From: Streptomyces sp. ADI95-17
GTDB lineage: Bacteria; Actinomycetota; Actinomycetes; Streptomycetales; Streptomycetaceae
Direction: 5' to 3'
NCBI RefSeq assembly: GCF_003846175.1
Contig: NZ_ML123052.1
Location: forward strand, 1 to 36,475
DNA length: 36,475 nucleotides
Position 1 is the stretch's first letter. Every line of letters starts with the position of its first letter. Positions 29,224 to 35,706 of the stretch are shown piece by piece. A program made the position numbers and the translations under genes. The notes below the pieces were generated by a model. It did not search any database, was not told where the DNA came from, and saw nothing but the letters and a program-made list of their open reading frames with translations.

Positions 29224-29952
29224 TCAGTACGTGAGGGCGTCGTCCATTTCGCTCTGCCAGTAGGTGACGAAGCCGTTGTCGCCCCAGGACGTGCCGGCGG
29301 GGAGCGTCAGCTCGGCCGCGGCGCCCGTGGAGCCCTGGTTGGCCTTGCCGGTGAAGTACACCGCGAGGTGGGTGCCCTTGTGCAGTTCCTGTCCGTCGGG
29401 CTCACCGGACAGCCCGATCGAGGCGTAGGCGGACTGGCCCGGCTCAAGGGTGACCACGGCCTGCGGGATGCTGTCGCGGAGGACCGGGAAGGCGGCCTGG
29501 GCGTCGTCGAACCGGAGCGCCGGAGCGTGGTAGGCGTAGCAGGTGGCGGAACCGGTGTTGGTCGCGGTGAGCAGCAGGTGGTTGATGGGGCGGCTCACCT
29601 TGGTGACGGTGACCTTGGTGTTCGAGCCGGTGCAGGTGACGGGGGACTTGCTGCCGCCCCCGGTGGCGCCGGAGCTGCTCTTCCCGCTGCCGCTGCCGCT
29701 GCCGCTCCGGCCTGTGGAGCCCTTGGCCGCGGTGGAGACGTTCTCGGCGGGCGCGTCGGCCTTGCCGCCGCCGGTCTCCTTCGCGTCCTCGGCGGCCTTG
29801 CCCGTGTCGGGGTTGGCGGTGCTGCTCGCTGCCGGAGCCGCCGCGCCGGACTTGCCGTCGTTGCCGTTCTCGTCGCCGCCGCAGGCGGTGAGCGAGAGGG
29901 CGGCCAGGAGGGCGGTCGCGGCGAGGGCGGTGGTGCGGATGTGCTTGCGCAT
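29224..29952 (-). CDS. DUF4232 lipoprotein
   Basis: A 242-residue lipoprotein. The signal sequence ends in the lipobox LTAC with Cys24 as the lipidated residue. Residues 25-105 are a Gly/Ser/Ala/Lys linker, including a GSGSGSGKSSSG run. The C-terminal 135 residues form the DUF4232 domain (VTCTGSNTKVTVTKVSRPIN, LLLTATNTGSATCYAYHAP, AVVTLEPGQSAYASIGL), a beta-sandwich found on actinobacterial surface lipoproteins; two cysteines likely bridge. The function is unknown. The ATG has GGGGAG upstream. A 32-residue membrane ORF ends 38 bases upstream on the same strand, so they may form an operon. Confidence 0.88.
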   Translation of the reverse strand: MRKHIRTTALAATALLAALSLTACGGDENGNDGKSGAAAPAASSTANPDTGKAAEDAKETGGGKADAPAENVSTAAKGSTGRSGSGSGSGKSSSGATGGGSKSPVTCTGSNTKVTVTKVSRPINHLLLTATNTGSATCYAYHAPALRFDDAQAAFPVLRDSIPQAVVTLEPGQSAYASIGLSGEPDGQELHKGTHLAVYFTGKANQGSTGAAAELTLPAGTSWGDNGFVTYWQSEMDDALTY

Positions 29953-29990
29953 GGTGCTGGTACTCCCCGTGTGCTGGTGATGGTGTTCGG

Positions 29991-30089
29991 TCAGTTGTGG
30001 CAGATCAGGACCATGACGATCGCGGTGGACACGATCACCACTCCGATGGCCACGGCATCGATGGGCTCGATGCGGAAGTGGATTCGCAC
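29991..30089 (-). CDS. Possible 32-residue membrane protein
   Basis: A short reverse-strand ORF: GTG start at 30089, sequence beginning MRIHFRIEPIDAVAIGV and ending VMVLICHN before TGA. After ten mixed residues it is one continuous hydrophobic helix of about 18 residues with very few charged residues, unlike random frames in this GC-rich DNA, which are rich in Arg, Ala and Pro. A weak GGGA lies eight bases before the GTG. It is 38 bases upstream of the lipoprotein gene. It is below the usual length cut-off. Coding status is unproven. Confidence 0.5.
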   Translation of the reverse strand: MRIHFRIEPIDAVAIGVVIVSTAIVMVLICHN

Positions 30090-30263
30090 TGCGTTGTCCC
30101 GGTGGTCGCTGCGGTGTGTTCACAGATTGCGGGGCGACGGATTCCGGCCGCAACGCCGAACAGCCCATTGGGGATGCTGGAATGGCTGCGCGTACTGTGA
30201 CCTGGGCAGATTCCACGTCCCTGGAACGGCGTTCCGGGACGGACCAGGAGGGGGAACGCCGCA
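30090..30263 (+). promoter_or_regulatory. Divergent promoter region and leader hairpin of the membrane XRE gene
   Basis: TGGGGA (30169-30174) and TACTGT (30193-30198), 18 bases apart, are a plausible forward promoter. The leader contains a hairpin at 30216-30241: CGTCCC with GGGACG outside and GGAAC with GTTCC inside, separated by one bulged T and a three-base loop. The Shine-Dalgarno GGAGGGGG (30247-30254) follows six bases later, so the hairpin could affect translation. The rest of the gap between lipoprotein and XRE genes holds the 32-residue ORF. Confidence 0.45.
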
Positions 30264-31766
30264 GTGGTGACGCCGGAGGCCGGGGAATTCGCGGCTCTGC
30301 TGAAGGAACTGAAGGAACGTTCGGGACGCAGTTACGGGGTGCTCGCCGGGAGACTGCACGTCAGCACGTCGACGCTGCACCGGTACTGCAACGGTGACGC
30401 GGTGCCGAACGAGTACGCCCCGGTGGAGCGGCTGGCGCGGTTGTGTGCGGCGACTCCGGAAGAGCTGGTGGAGCTGCACCGGCGGTGGATCGTGGCGGAT
30501 GCGGCGCGGCGACGCCCTGCCCAGGCTGCTCCTGCGGCTGCTCCCATGACTGCGGCTGCTCCTGCTCCTGCTCCTGTTCCTGTTCCTGTTCCTGCTTCTG
30601 AAGAGCCGGTGCGGGATGGGGTTTTTGGGGCCGAAGCCGGGGCCGGGGCCGGTGGCGACGCGTCCGGGAGCACGCCCGAACCCGAGTCCGAGCATGAGCC
30701 CGAATCCCGATCCGAGTCCCGATCCGAGTCCCGACCCGAGTCCCGAGCCGAGTCCGAACCCGAGTCCGAACCCATGATTCTGGCCGGTGGGCCGAGCCGG
30801 CCCCGGCGGTTCCTGGCCTCCGCACGGACGCGGGTGCTGCTCGCGGCCGTCGCCGTCGTCGCGCTGACCGTGCCGACCTCGATCGTCGTCAGCAATCTGT
30901 CGGGCACGGGCAAGGACGATCTCAGCAACCTCCCCGCCGTGGACGCGAAGGGCCCGGACGACGACGCGCGCGCCCGGTCCGGCCTCGACCCGAGCGTCAC
31001 CGCCTCGCCCAGCGGGACGAAGAAGTCGGGCAAGCCCGTACCGTCCGGCTCGGCGACCGTCTCGTCCCCGCCGTCCGGCGGCGCCTCCGCCACGTCCGGG
31101 AGGCGCGGCACGGGAGCCGGGTCGGGTGGGCAGCAGAGCGGGGGCGTGCCGCTGAGCGCCACGATCAGCTCGTACAACTGGGAAGAGCCCTGCGGCCAGC
31201 ACTACGTACTGGACCAGAAGCCGGAGGACGTCCCTCCGCCGCCCTCGCCGCAGGGCACCCGGGGCTGGGCCAAGGCGCTCGGCGGGGTGGACGGCGGCAG
31301 CATGCAGCTCGAAGTCACCGTGCAGGGGAAGTCGGCGCTGCCCGTCGTGCTGAACGGACTGCATGTGCGGACGCTGTCCCGGAAGGCGCCGCTGGCGTGG
31401 TCGGCGTACTCGATGGGCGAGGGCTGCGGGAGCGGTGTCACTCCGCAGTCCTTCGACGTCGACCTCGACGACAGCCGGCCGAACCTCACCCCGGTGGCGG
31501 GGCAGCAGGGGGATACACGGGTGCCGCCGAAGGACTTCCCGTTCAAGGTGTCCTCCAACGACGTGGAGGTGTTCGACCTCACGGTCCACGTCGAAGGGCA
31601 CGACGTCAGCTGGTACCTGGACCTGGAGTGGAGCAGCGGCGGCCGGACGGGGATGCTGCGCATCGACGACGGCGGGAAGCCCTTCCGTACCAGCAGCATC
31701 CAGGCGCGGCCCAAGTACATGTACCAGTACGACACGGCCCAGTGGGTGCCCAAGGAGTGGGACTAG
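30264..31766 (+). CDS. Membrane-anchored XRE-family regulator with extracellular domain
   Basis: A 500-residue protein combining DNA binding and an outside domain. Residues 5-75 are an XRE-type HTH (FAALLKELKERSGRSYGVLA, GRLHVSTSTLHRYCNGDAVP). Residues 90-170 are a low-complexity linker: alternating Ala-Pro and Val-Pro, then four-residue units such as PESR and SESR. A membrane helix lies at about 190-210 (VLLAAVAVVALTVPTSIVVS). Residues 210-290 are Ser/Pro/Gly-rich and 295-500 form a beta-rich extracellular domain with two cysteines (WEEPCGQHYVLDQKP, EGCGSGVTPQSFDVDL, YLDLEWSSGGRTGMLRI). Such one-component membrane regulators could relay a surface signal. The start is GTG 30264. Confidence 0.85.
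   Translation: MVTPEAGEFAALLKELKERSGRSYGVLAGRLHVSTSTLHRYCNGDAVPNEYAPVERLARLCAATPEELVELHRRWIVADAARRRPAQAAPAAAPMTAAAPAPAPVPVPVPASEEPVRDGVFGAEAGAGAGGDASGSTPEPESEHEPESRSESRSESRPESRAESEPESEPMILAGGPSRPRRFLASARTRVLLAAVAVVALTVPTSIVVSNLSGTGKDDLSNLPAVDAKGPDDDARARSGLDPSVTASPSGTKKSGKPVPSGSATVSSPPSGGASATSGRRGTGAGSGGQQSGGVPLSATISSYNWEEPCGQHYVLDQKPEDVPPPPSPQGTRGWAKALGGVDGGSMQLEVTVQGKSALPVVLNGLHVRTLSRKAPLAWSAYSMGEGCGSGVTPQSFDVDLDDSRPNLTPVAGQQGDTRVPPKDFPFKVSSNDVEVFDLTVHVEGHDVSWYLDLEWSSGGRTGMLRIDDGGKPFRTSSIQARPKYMYQYDTAQWVPKEWD
30555..30600. repeat. Hexamer repeat with T-ending codons in the linker
   Basis: The in-frame series GCT-GCT-CCT-GCT-CCT-GCT and then three CCT-GTT pairs encodes Ala-Pro and Val-Pro. 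Almost every codon ends in T, contrary to the strong G/C third-position preference elsewhere. The reverse strand reads CAGGAGCAGGAACAG-type sequence. Confidence 0.85.
30675..30774. repeat. 12-bp degenerate tandem repeats encoding PESR/SESR/ESEP units
   Basis: Repeats of the type CGATCCGAGTCC run through about 100 bases in frame, coding for Pro-Glu-Ser-Glu, Ser-Glu-Ser-Arg, Pro-Glu-Ser-Arg and related tetrapeptides. The DNA is more conserved than needed for the peptide, suggesting slippage. Confidence 0.75.
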
Positions 31767-31812
31767 GGCCTCTCGTTCGGATCATGCCGGGCTGATCCAA
31801 ACGAAAGACCCT
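31765..31812. terminator. Imperfect bidirectional terminator after the membrane XRE gene
   Basis: AGGGcCTCTCGTTcGGATCA (31765-31784) pairs with TGATCC-A-AACGA-A-AG-A-CCCT (31793-31812) with a few mismatches, around the loop TGCCGGGC. It begins directly after the TAG stop. Confidence 0.6.
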
Positions 31813-31868
31813 GGCGTCCCTCGTGGTCACGGCCACCGGGCCGGTGCGTACGGAATCCGTACGGACGA

Positions 31869-31888
31869 CCGACCGGAGTCCCGGTCGG
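31869..31888. terminator. Terminator after argS
   Basis: CCGACCGG (31869-31876), loop AGTC, CCGGTCGG (31881-31888): a perfect 8-bp stem 13 bases past the argS stop on the reverse strand. A second palindrome, GTACGGAATCCGTAC, lies just beyond at 31849-31863. Confidence 0.6.
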
Positions 31889-31920
31889 AGGCGCTCGGGG
31901 GTCAGAGGCGCTCGGGGGTC
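31888..31920. repeat. 17-bp tandem duplication across the argS stop codon
   Basis: GAGGCGCTCGGGGGTC occurs at 31888-31903 and again at 31905-31920, one base apart. One copy encodes the last residues of ArgRS (TPERL) and the other lies past the TGA (31902-31904). Confidence 0.9.
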
Positions 31921-33674
31921 CGGATGCCGAGCAGCTCCATGCCCTGGTGCAGGGTGCGGGCGGTGAGGTCCGAGAGGAAGAGGCGGTTCTCGGCCACATC
32001 GCCCGGAACCTCGGGCTTCAGCACCGGGCACTGGTCGTAGAACGTCGTGAAGAGCGACGACAGCTGGTAGAGGTACGAGGCCAGCTTGTGCGGCTCGTAC
32101 GCGGCGGCGACCTCGGCCACGACCTCGGCGAACTGGTCCAGGTGCAGGGCCAGCGCGCGCTCGGCCGGGGCCAGCTCCAGCTCCGGGTGGGGCCGGGACT
32201 TCAGCTCGCCCGCCTTGCGCTTGATGGAGCGGGACCGGGCGTGCGCGTACTGGATGTACACGCTGGTGTCGCCGGTCAGCGAGACCATCTGGTCCAGGTC
32301 GAACTTGTAGTCGCGGGCGGCCGACGTGGACAGGTCCGCGTACTTCACCGCGCCGATGCCGACCTGCGTGGCCCGCTCGGTGATCTCGTCCTCGGTGAGG
32401 TCCTTGGCCTTCTCGCGCACGACGGTGGACGCCCGGTCGATCGCCTCGTCCAGGAGGTCGGCCAGCCGGATCGTCTCGCCCTCACGGGTCTTGAACGGCT
32501 TGCCGTCCTTGCCGAGCACCGTGCCGAAGGGGAGGTGCACGGCCTTGACGTCCTCGTTCAGCCAGCCGGCCCGGCGGGCGGTCTCGAAGACCATCTTGAA
32601 GTGCAGGGCCTGCCGGGCGTCCACGACGTACAGCAGGGTGTTCGCCTTGAGGTTCTGCACCCGGTCGCGGACCGCTGAGAGGTCGGTCGCCGCGTAGCCG
32701 TAGCCGCCGTTCGACTTCTTGACGATCAGCGGCGCCGGGTTGCCGTCCGGGCCCTTCACATCGTCGAAGAACACGCAGAGCGCCCCCTCGGAGCGGACGG
32801 CGACACCCGACTCCTCAAGGATCCGGCAGGTCTCCTCAAGCATGTCGTTGTAACCGGACTCGCCGACGATGTCGGCGTCCCGGATCTCCATGTCGAGCTT
32901 GTTGAAGACCGAGTAGAAGTAGATCTTCGACTCGTCGACGAAGCGCTGCCACATGGCGAGCGTCTCCTCGTCACCGGCCTGGAGCGCCACGACGCGGTCC
33001 CGGGAGCGGGCCTTGAACTCCTCGTCGGAGTCGAAGAGCGCGCGCGAGGCCTTGTAGAGCCGGTTCAGCGAGGACATGGCGGCCTCGCCGTCCACCTCGC
33101 CGCCGTTGCCCTCGTGGGTCAGCTCGTCCGGGTGCTCGGTCAGGTACTGGATGAGCATGCCGAACTGGGTGCCCCAGTCGCCGATGTGGTGCCTGCGGAC
33201 CACGGACTCGCCCGTGAACTCCAGGATCTGCACCATCGCGTCGCCGATCACCGCGGAACGCAGGTGGCCGACGTGCATCTCCTTCGCCACGTTCGGCTGG
33301 GCGTAGTCGATGACGGTCGTGCCCGCGGCGCTGTTGTACGGCACACCGAGCCGGCCCTCGTCGTCCGCGGCGCGCGCGGCGAGGGTCTCGGTGATCGCCT
33401 TGTCGGTGAGCGTGATGTTGAGGAAGCCGGGGCCGGAGACCTCGATCTCCTTGATCAGGTCGCCCGCCGGGATCGCGGCCGTGACCTGCGAGGCGAGCTC
33501 GCGGGGGTTGCCCTTGAGCTTCTTGGCGAGGGCCAGGATGCCGTTGGCCTGGAAGTCGGCCCGGTCGCTTCGTCGCAGCAGCGGGTCCGCGGTGCCGGCA
33601 TCCGGCAGGGCTGCCGTCAGGGCGTCCGCGAGCTGCTGCTGGAGCGTGGAAGCGAGGGAATTGACCGAGGCCAT
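31902..33674 (-). CDS. argS: Arginyl-tRNA synthetase
   Basis: A 590-residue class I aminoacyl-tRNA synthetase that charges tRNA-Arg. The N-terminal additional domain (residues 1-110) recognises the tRNA D-loop. The HIGH signature is HVGH at residues 134-137 in AKEMHVGHLRSAVIGD. The KMSK region is GKDGKPFKTREGETIRLADL, in the divergent form usual for bacterial ArgRS. The C-terminal DALR anticodon-binding domain holds QYAHARSRSIKRKAG and SYLYQLSSLFTTFYDQCPVL. The ATG at 33674 (MASVNSLAS) is chosen over an upstream extension that would enter the lysS leader. It is divergent from lysS. Confidence 0.96.
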   Translation of the reverse strand: MASVNSLASTLQQQLADALTAALPDAGTADPLLRRSDRADFQANGILALAKKLKGNPRELASQVTAAIPAGDLIKEIEVSGPGFLNITLTDKAITETLAARAADDEGRLGVPYNSAAGTTVIDYAQPNVAKEMHVGHLRSAVIGDAMVQILEFTGESVVRRHHIGDWGTQFGMLIQYLTEHPDELTHEGNGGEVDGEAAMSSLNRLYKASRALFDSDEEFKARSRDRVVALQAGDEETLAMWQRFVDESKIYFYSVFNKLDMEIRDADIVGESGYNDMLEETCRILEESGVAVRSEGALCVFFDDVKGPDGNPAPLIVKKSNGGYGYAATDLSAVRDRVQNLKANTLLYVVDARQALHFKMVFETARRAGWLNEDVKAVHLPFGTVLGKDGKPFKTREGETIRLADLLDEAIDRASTVVREKAKDLTEDEITERATQVGIGAVKYADLSTSAARDYKFDLDQMVSLTGDTSVYIQYAHARSRSIKRKAGELKSRPHPELELAPAERALALHLDQFAEVVAEVAAAYEPHKLASYLYQLSSLFTTFYDQCPVLKPEVPGDVAENRLFLSDLTARTLHQGMELLGIRTPERL

Positions 33675-33780
33675 GAGCTGGCTGCCGTTTCCGTAGGAGT
33701 ACAAGGGATCACGCCCAGTATCCCACGGGGTGTAAAGCCGTTTTCGCGCTGCCGGTGGGACCTGGGAGAATGGGCGTGCC

Positions 33781-33823
33781 CCTATGAGTCCCACAAGGGT
33801 GTTTCCTACGAGTCCTACAAGAG
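33781..33823. repeat. 24-bp-period direct repeat in the lysS leader
   Basis: CCTATGAGTCCCACAAGGG (33781-33799) and CCTACGAGTCCTACAAGAG (33805-33823) match at 16 of 19 positions. If translated from ATG 33784 they would code for SPTR repeated as SPTRVFPTSPTR. Confidence 0.75.
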
Positions 33824-33840
33824 AGAAGGACGTGCAGACC

Positions 33841-35598
33841 GTGGCTCAGAGTCAGAGCAGCACAGAGACCGACTGGGTCTCCCGCTTCGCGGACGATGTC
33901 ATCGCCGAATCGGAGCGTCGTGCGCCTGGCAAACCGGTCGTCGTCGCGTCCGGCCTCTCCCCGTCGGGCCCGATCCACCTGGGCAACCTCCGCGAGGTCA
34001 TGACCCCGCACCTGGTCGCCGACGAGATCCGCCGCCGGGGGTACACCGTCCGGCACCTGATCTCGTGGGACGACTACGACCGGTACCGCAAGGTGCCGAA
34101 CGGTGTCCCGGGCATCGACGAGTCCTGGGCCGAGCACATCGGCAAGCCGCTGACCTCGGTGCCCGCCCCGGCCGGGTCCGCGTACCCGAACTGGGCCGAG
34201 CACTTCAAGGCCGCCATGACCGCCGCGCTGGACGAGCTGGGTGTCGAGTACGACGGCATCAGCCAGACCGAGCAGTACACGGCGGGCACCTATCGCGAGC
34301 AGATCCTGCACGCGATGAGGCACCGCGCCGACATCGACGCCGTCCTCGACCGGTACCGGACGAAGAAGGACCCGGCGGCCGCGGGCGCCAAGGGCGGCAA
34401 GAAGCCGCAGCAGCAGAAGAAGGTCGACGAGGCCGAGCTGGAGGCCGAGGCGGGCTCCGGCGCGGCGAGCGAGGACGACGGCAGCGGCGGCTCGTCCGGC
34501 TACTTCCCGTACAAGCCCTACTGCGGCAACTGCGAGAAGGACCTCACCACCGTCACGTCGTACGACGACGACAGCACCGAGCTGAACTACACCTGCACGG
34601 CCTGCGGCTTCGCCGAGACGGTGCGGCTGAGCGAGTTCAACCGAGGCAAGCTGGTCTGGAAGGTCGACTGGCCGATGCGCTGGGCGTACGAGGGCGTGAT
34701 CTTCGAGCCGAGCGGGGTGGACCACTCCTCGCCGGGCTCGTCGTTCGTCGTCGGCGGCCAGATCGTCCGCGAGATCTTCGACGGGGTGCAGCCGATCGGC
34801 CCGATGTACGCCTTCGTCGGCATCTCCGGCATGGCGAAGATGTCCTCCAGCAAGGGCGGCGTGCCGACCCCGGCCGACGCGCTGAAGATCATGGAGGCGC
34901 CGCTGCTGCGCTGGCTGTACGCGCGCCGCAAGCCCAACCAGTCCTTCAAGATCGCCTTCGACCAGGAGATCCAGCGGCTCTACGACGAGTGGGACTCGCT
35001 GGCGCGCAAGGTCGCCGACGGCTCGGTGCTGTCGGCCGACGCCGCCGCGTACGCGCGGGCCATCGGCACGGCCGCCGGTGAGCTGCCGAGCACGCCGCGC
35101 CCGCTGCCGTACCGGACGCTCGCCTCGGTCGTCGACATCACCGCCGGGCACGACGAGCAGACGCTGCGCATCCTGAGCGAGCTGGACCCGGAGAACCCGC
35201 TGACCTCGCTGGACGAGGCGCGGCCGCGGCTGGACCGCGCGGAGAACTGGATCACCAGCCAGGTCCCGGCCGAGGCCCGCACGATCGTGCGCGACGAGCC
35301 GGACAAGGAGCTGCTCGGTTCGCTGGACGAGCAGGGCCGCGAGTCGCTGCGGCTGCTCGTGGAGGGGCTGGACTCGCACTGGTCGCTGGACGGGCTCACC
35401 ACGCTCGTCTACGGCGTGCCGAAGATCCTGGCGGGCCTGGAGCCGGACGCCAAGCCGACGCCCGAGCTGAAGGTCGCGCAGCGGTCGTTCTTCGCGCTGC
35501 TGTACCGGCTGCTGGTCAGCCGGGACACGGGGCCGCGGCTGCCCACGCTGCTGCTGGCCGTGGGCGCCGACCGGGTGCGCAGGCTGCTGGGCGAGTAG
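33841..35598 (+). CDS. lysS: Lysyl-tRNA synthetase, class I
   Basis: A 585-residue class I LysRS, the archaeal-type enzyme unrelated to the common class II form. The HIGH motif is HLGN (46-49) in LSPSGPIHLGNLREV and the KMSKS motif is KMSSSKG (333-339) in GMAKMSSSKGGVPT. A Zn site CGNC with CTAC (YCGNCEKD, CTACGFAE) lies in the catalytic insertion, preceded by an unusual Lys/Gln/Glu and Ser/Gly-rich insert (GGKKPQQQKKVDEAELEAEA). The helical anticodon domain is C-terminal. GTG 33841 (MAQSQSSTE) has GAGAAGGA upstream; ATG 33784 would add 19 residues from the leader repeat. S. coelicolor has the same gene next to argS. Confidence 0.93.
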   Translation: MAQSQSSTETDWVSRFADDVIAESERRAPGKPVVVASGLSPSGPIHLGNLREVMTPHLVADEIRRRGYTVRHLISWDDYDRYRKVPNGVPGIDESWAEHIGKPLTSVPAPAGSAYPNWAEHFKAAMTAALDELGVEYDGISQTEQYTAGTYREQILHAMRHRADIDAVLDRYRTKKDPAAAGAKGGKKPQQQKKVDEAELEAEAGSGAASEDDGSGGSSGYFPYKPYCGNCEKDLTTVTSYDDDSTELNYTCTACGFAETVRLSEFNRGKLVWKVDWPMRWAYEGVIFEPSGVDHSSPGSSFVVGGQIVREIFDGVQPIGPMYAFVGISGMAKMSSSKGGVPTPADALKIMEAPLLRWLYARRKPNQSFKIAFDQEIQRLYDEWDSLARKVADGSVLSADAAAYARAIGTAAGELPSTPRPLPYRTLASVVDITAGHDEQTLRILSELDPENPLTSLDEARPRLDRAENWITSQVPAEARTIVRDEPDKELLGSLDEQGRESLRLLVEGLDSHWSLDGLTTLVYGVPKILAGLEPDAKPTPELKVAQRSFFALLYRLLVSRDTGPRLPTLLLAVGADRVRRLLGE

Positions 35599-35625
35599 CG
35601 GTTCGTTCCGGTTTGTTGTTCACGT

Positions 35626-35661
35626 AAGGGCCGTCACCCGGTGGATCGGGTGGCGGCCCTT
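35626..35661. terminator. Bidirectional terminator after lysS
   Basis: AAGGGCCGTCACCCG (35626-35640), loop GTGGAT, CGGGTGGCGGCCCTT (35647-35661): 15 pairs, one of them G-U in RNA. It lies between converging gene ends at 35598 and 35707. Confidence 0.85.
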
Positions 35662-35706
35662 CGGCGTCGCGTTGCCGGTTGTGCGGTGTGGTCGGCTCCG
35701 CGGCTC

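Noticed and set aside
29997..30200. 67-residue forward ORF in the lipoprotein-XRE gap
   Set aside because: His/Asp-rich out-of-frame composition; the reverse-strand 32-residue hydrophobic ORF explains the region better.
30675..30774. CRISPR-like array
   Set aside because: Units are 12 bp, in frame with a protein linker and without spacers.
33675..33840. T-box riboswitch for the argS or lysS genes
   Set aside because: No specifier stem, T-box sequence or antiterminator could be seen, and the gap is too short.
33709..35379. 556-residue reverse ORF opposite lysS
   Set aside because: Shadow of lysS, which has intact class I synthetase motifs.
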